Shown here in pieces: positions 57,658 through 64,000 of a DNA stretch of 64,000 nucleotides. Source of the DNA: Alterirhizorhabdus solaris (GTDB taxonomy: Bacteria > Pseudomonadota > Alphaproteobacteria > Sphingomonadales > Sphingomonadaceae); NCBI RefSeq assembly GCF_007785815.1, contig NZ_VNIM01000003.1, positions 1 to 64,000 on the forward strand, read 5' to 3'. The stretch's first letter is position 1. Every line of letters starts with the position of its first letter. Under the pieces are notes generated by a model. The model worked only from the letters and a program-made list of their open reading frames with translations. It ran no database searches and was not told where the DNA came from. The position numbers and the translations under genes are program-made.

Positions 57658-59189
57658 CACGCCCCCCCGGAAACCGATGCCGTCACCACCGGCGCACGCC
57701 GCGCGCTCGCCGCCACCTTGTTCGCCAGCGTGTCGTCCCAGCCATAGGGGTCGGCCCGGAAGCTGACCTGCCCGTTGGCGCTGGCGAATGCCGTCCAGTA
57801 GAGCAGATAGACGGAAATCGGCTGCGGCAGCCGCGCACGCACGGTATCGCCCTTGTCGATCGCGGCCTGCACCGCATCGCCCTCCCACTTCGCGTCGCCC
57901 GTCAGCGCCAGTTCGGCCAGATCGACCGGCCGCTCTAGCCGCACGCAGCCGTGGCTGACCATGCGGGCATAACGCGAGAAGGTGGCGCGCGACGAGGTGT
58001 CGTGCAGGTACACCCCATAGGGATTGTCGAAATCGAACTTGATGCGGCCCAGCGAATTGCCCTCGCCCGGTTTCTGCTGCAACCGCGTGCCGCCACCGTC
58101 GAGCGGGATGATCTTGAAGCCGGCGCGCTTCAGATAGGCAGCGCCCTTCGGCATTAATTCTTTCTTCGCGATCGACTGCGGCACGTTCCACGGCGGGTTG
58201 ATGACGATGCTGTGGATGCTCGATTGCAGCATCGGCGTCTCGTCGCCCGGCCGCCCGGTCACGGCGCGCATCGAGGTGACGGGGGTATCACCCTTGAACA
58301 TCGTCAGCACGGCGGCGGCGATGTTCACCTGGATGCGGTCGGCCGGCAGATCGGCCGGCAGCCAGCGCCACCGCTCCATGTTCGCGACGATCTGGCGCAC
58401 GCGCTGCGCGGCCGGTACGTTCAGCGCGGCGAGCGTCTGCTGGCCGGCGGTGCCGGTCGGCTCCAGCCCGTAACGCTTCTGTGCGCGGCGGACATGCTCG
58501 GCCAGCTTCGTGTCGAACTTGTCAGAGGTGCCGAGGTCGGCGTCCTTGTCCTCCACCGCCAGCCGCTTGCGCAGCGCCACCACGCGCGGGCCACTGCTGC
58601 CGGGGCCGATATCCGGCCCGGCCGGGACCACCGGCCAGCCACCGCTCGCCTCGATCTGGCGATAGGTGGTGAGGCCACGACGCAACGCATCGTAACCGGC
58701 GTAGGGCGGCGGCAGCGATGCGATCCAGCTCGCCAGCCGGTCCTGCGTCACTGCCGCGACGAAGCCCGGCCACGGATCGTAGGCGGCGGGGCGCAGCCCC
58801 CACGCCGGGAGGTAGTCGGCCTTGGTGAGGCGCCCTGCATGCAGCGCGCGGGCATGATCCATCACCGCCCCGATCAGCGCCGGATCATCCGGTCCGAGCG
58901 CGACCGGCTGGACGGACGATTTCGCCGGATCGGCGGTCAGGCCGTGCGCCGAGGCACCGTCGAGCATCTGACGCAGCAGTTTTGCCTGCGCCGAGGTCAG
59001 CGTTGGGGCGGGGAGCGGAGGGGTGGCGACGGTGCGGTCCAGCGGCAAGGGCATCACCGTCATCGGCGCGTCGGGCACCGGCACCTGCGATTCGACCGGG
59101 GCGACCGCGAGGCCTGTCATCAGCGCGGCCGCGCCGATCCCGGCCAGCCAGGCGGGCATACGCATCCCGCCGTTCGACAAACTGCTCAT
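57657..59189 (-). CDS. L,D-transpeptidase (YcbB/LdtD-like)
   Basis: Makes 3-3 crosslinks in peptidoglycan or attaches proteins. 510 residues: N-terminal export signal (MPAWLAGIGAAALMTGLAVA), a peptidoglycan-binding helical domain (LRKRLAVEDKDADLG, RYGLEPTGTAGQQTLAALNV), and the YkuD catalytic domain with MVSHGCVRLERP (nucleophile Cys). This YcbB-type order and length are normal. Start near 59189 (GTG 59195 is an alternative). Confidence 0.92.
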   Translation of the reverse strand: MSSLSNGGMRMPAWLAGIGAAALMTGLAVAPVESQVPVPDAPMTVMPLPLDRTVATPPLPAPTLTSAQAKLLRQMLDGASAHGLTADPAKSSVQPVALGPDDPALIGAVMDHARALHAGRLTKADYLPAWGLRPAAYDPWPGFVAAVTQDRLASWIASLPPPYAGYDALRRGLTTYRQIEASGGWPVVPAGPDIGPGSSGPRVVALRKRLAVEDKDADLGTSDKFDTKLAEHVRRAQKRYGLEPTGTAGQQTLAALNVPAAQRVRQIVANMERWRWLPADLPADRIQVNIAAAVLTMFKGDTPVTSMRAVTGRPGDETPMLQSSIHSIVINPPWNVPQSIAKKELMPKGAAYLKRAGFKIIPLDGGGTRLQQKPGEGNSLGRIKFDFDNPYGVYLHDTSSRATFSRYARMVSHGCVRLERPVDLAELALTGDAKWEGDAVQAAIDKGDTVRARLPQPISVYLLYWTAFASANGQVSFRADPYGWDDTLANKVAASARRAPVVTASVSGGA

Positions 59190-59394
59190 TTCCACGCCCC
59201 CGTCTGCCATGCCACCATACGCGGGGCATGTCGCTGAAACCCTATAGTCGGCCACCGGCCGCGCAAGCCCTGCCGCATCATGACGGCCGGCAAACCACTC
59301 GAAACCGGACCGCGCATCGGCTACCGCCCGGCTCTGCGAACGCGACCCCGCGTCCCGCAATGTCCCTAACGAAGACGAGGCCGCTTCGCTCCCG

Positions 59395-60030
59395 ATGACC
59401 GAACGATGCCCTGCAGGCCAGTCCTGGGTCGCCCGCCGCACGCTTCTTGCCGCCGGCCTCGGCCTCGCGCTCTCCACGAGGGCGGCGGGCGCGGTGCCGC
59501 AGGCCGGGCTTGCGGCGATCGCGCGGGACATCCGGCCCGATCTGGTGGCTGCGGCGTCGGCGGCGCTGGCACGGCACGAGTCGGCGATCTGGTCGCGCGA
59601 TGCGATCGCAATCGTCGATTTCGCGCTGCCGTCCGCCACGCCCCGGCTGTACCTGATCGACCTGCTCGGCGGCACCGTCACCACGATGCTGGTGGCGCAC
59701 GGCAAGGGGTCCGATCCCGATCACAGCGGCATGCTCGCCGCCTTCTCCAATGTGGAGGGGTCGGCCGCCACCTCGCGAGGGGCCTACCTTACCGGAGAGG
59801 CATACGACGGCATCCACGGCGCCTCGCGCCGGCTGATCGGGCTGGACCCGAGCAACGACCACGCCGAGGCACGTGCCATCGTGATCCATTCCGCCTGGTA
59901 CGTCGGGCCTGAGATCGTCGCGCGACAGGGCGTGCTCGGCCGCAGCGACGGCTGCTTCGCCGTCTCGACCGCCGATATCGGCCCGTTGCTGGCGCGGCTC
60001 GGGCGCGGGCGGCTGCTGTACGCCGGCTGA
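59395..60030 (+). CDS. Murein L,D-transpeptidase catalytic-domain family protein
   Basis: 211 residues. A signal peptide with twin Arg (VARRTLLAAGLGLALSTRAA) precedes a compact YkuD-like domain: IAIVDFALPSATPRLYLID, VAHGKGSDPDHSG, IVIHSAWYVGPE and GVLGRSDGCFAVS with the catalytic Cys. Divergent from the large L,D-transpeptidase gene; the two may act on the same wall. Confidence 0.88.
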   Translation: MTERCPAGQSWVARRTLLAAGLGLALSTRAAGAVPQAGLAAIARDIRPDLVAAASAALARHESAIWSRDAIAIVDFALPSATPRLYLIDLLGGTVTTMLVAHGKGSDPDHSGMLAAFSNVEGSAATSRGAYLTGEAYDGIHGASRRLIGLDPSNDHAEARAIVIHSAWYVGPEIVARQGVLGRSDGCFAVSTADIGPLLARLGRGRLLYAG

Positions 60031-60038
60031 GGCTTCGC

Positions 60039-61151
60039 TCAAGACGGCCGCGCACCGGCGAACGACACCACCGCCCGCGTCACGTTCTGCATCAACTGCA
60101 TCCGCGCCCAGATCGGCTGGCGGGTGCTGGCGATCATTACCGCCACCGCGAAGGTGCGGCCATCGGGCGCGGTGAGCAGGCCCACGTCGTTGTAGCCGGT
60201 GGCGAGGCTGCCCAGTTCCTGTCCCGTCCCCGTCTTGTGCGCGAAGGCCCAATTCTCGCCCAGGCCGCCCTTCAGCCGCTGCGGCCCGGTCTTGCTCTGC
60301 GCCATGATCGACAGCAGCACCTGCGTCGATCCCGGCGAAAGGATATCGCCCTTGCGCAATCGGGCGAGCGCGGCAACCATGCCTTCGGGCTGCGCGCCGT
60401 CCATCGGATCGGCGAGGTAGCGTTCCAGCGCGGCGCGGCGCACCTCCAGCGGCAGCGCGGCGCGGGCGACGAGCCAGCCCTGCCCGCCGGCATATTCCGG
60501 CTTCCATTCCATGCCGGCGATCCGGCTCTGCAACAGTTTCTCGCCCGGGCCGAAGGCGATGCCGGAAATGCTGGCGCGGGTGAAGAAGGCACGCACCGCC
60601 GACGGGCCGCCCACGCGTTGCAGCAGCACGTCGTTGGCAGTGTTGTCGCTCTGCGTCATCGCGATGGTCAGCAGGTTGCGGATGCTGGTGGTGAAACCGT
60701 CCGGCCCCATCATCGCGCGGACCGGCTGGTGAAACAGGGTGAGGTCGGACCGGCGGACGGTGATCGGGTCTTCCAGCCGCAACGTGCCGCGATCCACCGC
60801 GTCGAGCAGGGTAAGCGCCACCCACAGCTTGCTCACGCTCTGCTGCGGGAAACGGCCGGTGCCGTTCCACGACACGCTCCATCCGGCCTGCACGTCGCGC
60901 ACGGCGATGCCGACGACGCCGTCGAACCCGCGCCCCAGCCGCTCCAGTTCGCTCAGCAGCATCGCGGGCGGGCGCGGCGTGGCGCCGGGCGGCACGACAC
61001 GCGGCTGCACCACCCGCACCGGCGGTGTCGGTGTGGACACCCGCTGCGGCGCGGAGGGCGAAACGCAGCCGGCCAGCAAGACCGGCAACATGATCGCCGC
61101 CCGATGCCGGCCGCCGGCCCGCCGGATCGTCTTCCGCAACTCGCTCGTCAT
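60039..61151 (-). CDS. Class A-like serine beta-lactamase, lipoprotein
   Basis: 370 residues with lipobox LAGC (C29) and a Pro-rich tether, so anchored to membrane. Serine beta-lactamase/PBP motifs: S105-VS-K108, S168-DN and H-K306-TG. The usual class A omega-loop ExxLN is not visible; the region GPGEKLLQSRIAGMEWKPEY takes its place and the SDN-to-KTG distance is longer than usual. It may be a divergent beta-lactamase or a DD-peptidase. Convergent with the L,D-transpeptidase gene, 8 bases apart. Confidence 0.85.
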   Translation of the reverse strand: MTSELRKTIRRAGGRHRAAIMLPVLLAGCVSPSAPQRVSTPTPPVRVVQPRVVPPGATPRPPAMLLSELERLGRGFDGVVGIAVRDVQAGWSVSWNGTGRFPQQSVSKLWVALTLLDAVDRGTLRLEDPITVRRSDLTLFHQPVRAMMGPDGFTTSIRNLLTIAMTQSDNTANDVLLQRVGGPSAVRAFFTRASISGIAFGPGEKLLQSRIAGMEWKPEYAGGQGWLVARAALPLEVRRAALERYLADPMDGAQPEGMVAALARLRKGDILSPGSTQVLLSIMAQSKTGPQRLKGGLGENWAFAHKTGTGQELGSLATGYNDVGLLTAPDGRTFAVAVMIASTRQPIWARMQLMQNVTRAVVSFAGARPS

Positions 61152-61237
61152 CCGTTCACCCCGATTTTGCCGACCCTATGATCGGCCGGGATGAATCCCA
61201 CCTGTATCGCCGGTCAACCGTTTTCCGCAGGCGGAGG

Positions 61238-61810
61238 CTAGAGGACCGCCTCGATCAGTCCGAGCGACCGTGCTTCCTCCGCCTCGATGTACCAGTTGCT
61301 GGGCGCGCGCTCGAGCACCTCGTCCATCGTCACGCTCGATCCCTGGATCAGGCTGGCAAAGCCCTCGTTCTGGATCAGGATCGAACATTCGATCTCGTGG
61401 AGCAGCGCCGTCACCCCGGCGATGCAGGTGGTCAGCGGCCCCTCGACATGAAGATCCTTCTTGATCTTGCGCTCGTGGATCATCAGCCGGGTGCCGCGGG
61501 TGAGATAGCGGTTCGGCCGCGCGAAAAAGCTCATGAAGGTGGTGCCGGCCGAATAGATTGCCGCCTTCCCGAGGAAGACGAAGCGGCGCTGTCCGCCAGA
61601 GATGTCGCTGTGGAAGCGGATGTCCTCGCCCATCATCCGCGCCACTTCGGGATCGCCGCCCAGCGTGGTCAGTTCGACCACCACGAGGCCGCTCTCGGGG
61701 GCATTGTCCAGCTGCTGCCGGAACAGCTTGTACATGTCGTAATCGACCGTGCCGGACAGCAGGATCGCGGGGGCATGGAAATCGGCCGCCTGTAGAAGAG
61801 TGGTCTGCAT
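61238..61810 (-). CDS. Clp-fold serine protease-like protein (ClpP-like)
   Basis: 190 residues of ClpP/crotonase fold: the beta strand AILLSGTVDYDM, VVELTTLGGDPEVARMMGED, nucleophile region KAAIYSAGTTFMS, His in RLMIHERKI, and the C-terminal helix ERAPSNWYIEAEEARSLGLI. Start MQTTLLQAADF at 61810 with GGGAGCG upstream. No Clp ATPase gene is adjacent. Specific role unknown. Confidence 0.82.
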   Translation of the reverse strand: MQTTLLQAADFHAPAILLSGTVDYDMYKLFRQQLDNAPESGLVVVELTTLGGDPEVARMMGEDIRFHSDISGGQRRFVFLGKAAIYSAGTTFMSFFARPNRYLTRGTRLMIHERKIKKDLHVEGPLTTCIAGVTALLHEIECSILIQNEGFASLIQGSSVTMDEVLERAPSNWYIEAEEARSLGLIEAVL

Positions 61811-62002
61811 GGTCGCTCCCGATGGCTGGAATTGCGGGGGCGAACGCCGCCGGTGGTGGTTCGATCCGTCCGGCGTGCAAAAAGACCCATTCGGACGCCA
61901 TGTCCGCCATCCGGCGATATGCCGCCGGGGACGGTCAGCGGCGTCGGCGATCATGCCGGACGATCGCGGGCGATGGGGGCGATGGGGGATCGCCGTTGCG
62001 AG

Positions 62003-64000
62003 CTAGACGCCGTGCCACACCGTACGGGCCGGGGCGGGCAGCAACCCCGGGCCGCCCCCGTCGGCCAGCAGCCGGGCGATCGCGGCGGCGGGGAGCGGGC
62101 GCGCCAGCAGGAAGCCCTGCACCTCGTCGCATCCCATCGTCGCCAGCGCCGCATTCTGCCCGGCCGTCTCCACCCCGCCCGCCGTCACGTGCAGGCCGGT
62201 CGCCTGCGCCAGCCGGATGATCGCGGCGATCACCGCATCGCCATCCGCATCGCGGTCGATCGCCTGCACGAACGAACGGTCGATCTTCACCCGGTCGATC
62301 GCGCACTGGCGCAGCGAGCCGAGCGAGGAGAAGCCGGTGCCGAAATCGTCCAGCGCCATCTGCACGCCGTTGGCGCGCAGCAGCATGATGTTCGGCCGGC
62401 AATCCTGCGCATGTTCGATGTAGCGGCTCTCGCCGATCTCCAGCTGCAACCGCGCCGGCTCGAACCCGCTTTCGGCCAACAGCGCCATCACCCGCGCGGC
62501 GAACCCCGGCCGGCGAAGCTGGAGGGCCGAGACGTTGATCGACAACCGTCCCACCGGCCAGTCGCGCGCCGCGCGGGTCGCCTCGCGCAGCACCCATTCG
62601 CCGATCGCCTCGATCAGCCCGCTTTCCTCGGCCACCGGCAGGAAGGCGGCGGGCGGCATCATCCCCTTGGCGGGGTGATGCCAGCGGACGAGCGCCTCCA
62701 CCCCGGTCATCGCCCCGCCGCGCATCGCGAACTGCGGCTGATAGTGGACCGCCAGTTGATCCCCCGCCAGCGCGGCCCGCAGATCCTGCTCCAGCGAACG
62801 GCGCGAACGCAGCGTCGAATCCATTTCCTCGGCGAAGACGGTGAAGCGGCCGCGCCCGTGCGATTTGGCATGATAGAGCGCGATGTCGGCCTTCCGGCTC
62901 AGTTCCACCCGCTCGACGCTGTGGACCGGCGCCAGCGCCACGCCGATGCTGATGCCGACATGCGCCTGCCCGCCCAGCACCTCGAACGGCGCATCGACCG
63001 CCTCGATGATCCGCAGGCAGAGGATCTCGATATCGGCAGGCGAGCCAACGCCCGTCTGGAGAATGGCGAACTCGTCGCCGCCCAGCCGCGCCACCGTATC
63101 GCTTTCGCGCACCAGCATGGCGAGGCGACGGCCCAGCTGCCGGATCAGGTCGTCCCCCGCCGGGTGGCCGAGCGTGTCGTTCACGTTCTTGAACCGGTCG
63201 AGATCGAGATACAGCAGCGCCGCCCGCCCCGCCCCGCGCCGGACGCCGGCCAGCGCCTGATCGAGCCGGTTCTCGAACAGGGCGCGGTTGGGCAGCCCGG
63301 TCAGGCTGTCATGGAAGGCCAGATGCTCGGCGCGCGCGCGGCTCAACTGAAGCTGGGCGGTGCCCCGGCGGAGGCGCAGCATCAGCCAGCCCAGCACGCC
63401 GCCGATCAGCATCAGGCCGAGCGCCAGCCCCGGCGCCAGCCGGCCGAGCACCCGCGCCCCCGGCTCGAACGGCCGCCACGCGATCCGCCCCAGCAGCACG
63501 CCGTCTGCCGAGCGCAGCGGCACGCCGATCTCGCCGGGCCTCAGCTCCCCCGGCGGGGCGAAGCGGACGTCGCGGAACCAGTAAGCGCCGGCCAGCCGGG
63601 TCAGGAAGCTGCGATCGAGGAAGCGCACGCTGACGTGGAGGAACTCGCTGCCCGCCGCCTGCCGGATCCTGCCCGTATCCGAGACGATCGGCTTCACGCT
63701 GACGATCGCCGGCCGCCCCGCGACCATGCCGAGGTCGCTCGCGCCGTCGCTCAGTACGGTCGTATCGCGACGGGGAACGGGATCGCGCATTTCGGCGCGC
63801 AATCGCATCATCAGCGGACCGGCGGTCGGTTCCGCCACGGCGTAGCGTGACGGCGCGGTCCTGCGCCCGTCCTGCATGGCGTACACCGGGCGCCCGCGCG
63901 GATCGACGACATAGGTCTGGTCGTGACCGTAATAGCTGTGCATCCACACGCCGAGATTGGCATCGAGCCAGTCCCTGTCGAGCGGTGCGCGGCGGACCTG
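62003..64000 (-). CDS. GGDEF-EAL protein with N-terminal extracytoplasmic sensor (5' end outside window)
   Basis: The N-terminus lies beyond position 64000. Visible in order: a CHASE4-like sensor (LGVWMHSYYGHDQTYVVDPR), a membrane segment (LAPGLALGLMLIGGVLGWLM), GGDEF domain with LARLGGDEFAIL-type site intact (VARLGGDEFAIL), and EAL domain (GVEALVRWHHP, INVSALQLRRPGF, MALDDFGTGFSSL, VKIDRSFV). The general-base Glu of the AEGVET loop is Gly (VTAGGVET), so phosphodiesterase activity is doubtful. Likely a membrane cyclic-di-GMP regulator. Confidence 0.9.
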   Translation of the reverse strand, partial: QVRRAPLDRDWLDANLGVWMHSYYGHDQTYVVDPRGRPVYAMQDGRRTAPSRYAVAEPTAGPLMMRLRAEMRDPVPRRDTTVLSDGASDLGMVAGRPAIVSVKPIVSDTGRIRQAAGSEFLHVSVRFLDRSFLTRLAGAYWFRDVRFAPPGELRPGEIGVPLRSADGVLLGRIAWRPFEPGARVLGRLAPGLALGLMLIGGVLGWLMLRLRRGTAQLQLSRARAEHLAFHDSLTGLPNRALFENRLDQALAGVRRGAGRAALLYLDLDRFKNVNDTLGHPAGDDLIRQLGRRLAMLVRESDTVARLGGDEFAILQTGVGSPADIEILCLRIIEAVDAPFEVLGGQAHVGISIGVALAPVHSVERVELSRKADIALYHAKSHGRGRFTVFAEEMDSTLRSRRSLEQDLRAALAGDQLAVHYQPQFAMRGGAMTGVEALVRWHHPAKGMMPPAAFLPVAEESGLIEAIGEWVLREATRAARDWPVGRLSINVSALQLRRPGFAARVMALLAESGFEPARLQLEIGESRYIEHAQDCRPNIMLLRANGVQMALDDFGTGFSSLGSLRQCAIDRVKIDRSFVQAIDRDADGDAVIAAIIRLAQATGLHVTAGGVETAGQNAALATMGCDEVQGFLLARPLPAAAIARLLADGGGPGLLPAPARTVWHGV

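Overview
The window is a GC-rich bacterial chromosome segment, about two thirds G+C in its genes. Gene content and protein style point to an alphaproteobacterium of the Sphingomonadales, Sphingomonas-like. Examples are the vgr-related HExxH protein, MucR, the PccR/ScfR-type regulator next to propionyl-CoA carboxylase, alpha-type dnaKJ and hrcA-grpE, and a small TTG-started Cys-rich protein. This is inferred from recalled family resemblance, not from a search.

Layout. 1-2.1 kb: glyoxalase pathway (gloA, a VOC protein, gloB) and a small secreted protein. 2.1-6.6 kb (minus): pyrD, gamma-glutamyltransferase and an acyl-CoA synthetase in tight order. 6.7-10.5 kb: a candidate sRNA or leader with an intrinsic terminator, an AraC-type regulator and PEP carboxylase. 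10.9-19.4 kb (minus): one long overlapping operon, pccB - two small genes - mce - scpA - lprI-like - bioB - lipoprotein - pccA, read divergently from a ScfR-family regulator at 19449. Together these turn propionyl-CoA into succinyl-CoA and supply the biotin that PccA needs. 20.9-30.1 kb: bifunctional (p)ppGpp enzyme, methyltransferase, SDR, diguanylate cyclase, a MucR variant, small unknown genes, GNAT and tag. 30.2-36 kb: PHB-depolymerase-like esterase, acid phosphatase, MFS exporter, GST, tRNA-Arg(CCU) and acylphosphatase. 36-46.3 kb: acs, LpoA-like lipoprotein, rsmI, yraN, gshB, dedA, xerC and purB. 46.3-47 kb: two tandem 27-residue membrane-peptide genes. 47-56.5 kb: dnaJ, dnaK, a copper chaperone, vgr-related protein, grpE, hrcA, rph, rdgB and hemW. 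56.6-64 kb: a small Cys-rich protein, two L,D-transpeptidases, a lipoprotein beta-lactamase, a Clp-fold protease and a GGDEF-EAL protein cut by the window edge.

Most noteworthy. (1) A low-GC, translationally coupled gene pair (40546-41777, minus) sits between yraN and gshB. The first protein ends and the second begins with the same short ISIS-GG...GNV(V/I)QG motif, as in amyloid-type signalling partners. (2) Two tandem paralogous 27-aa membrane-peptide genes (46553-46636 and 46876-46959) differ mainly at synonymous sites. (3) Repeated TTTGCAAA-like half-sites lie in front of the propionate regulator. Smaller points are a zinc-ligand-free MucR, an EAL domain lacking its general-base Glu, a probably leaderless hrcA, a REP-like element forming the start of hemW, and divergent start codons 12 bp apart (lpoA-like/rsmI).
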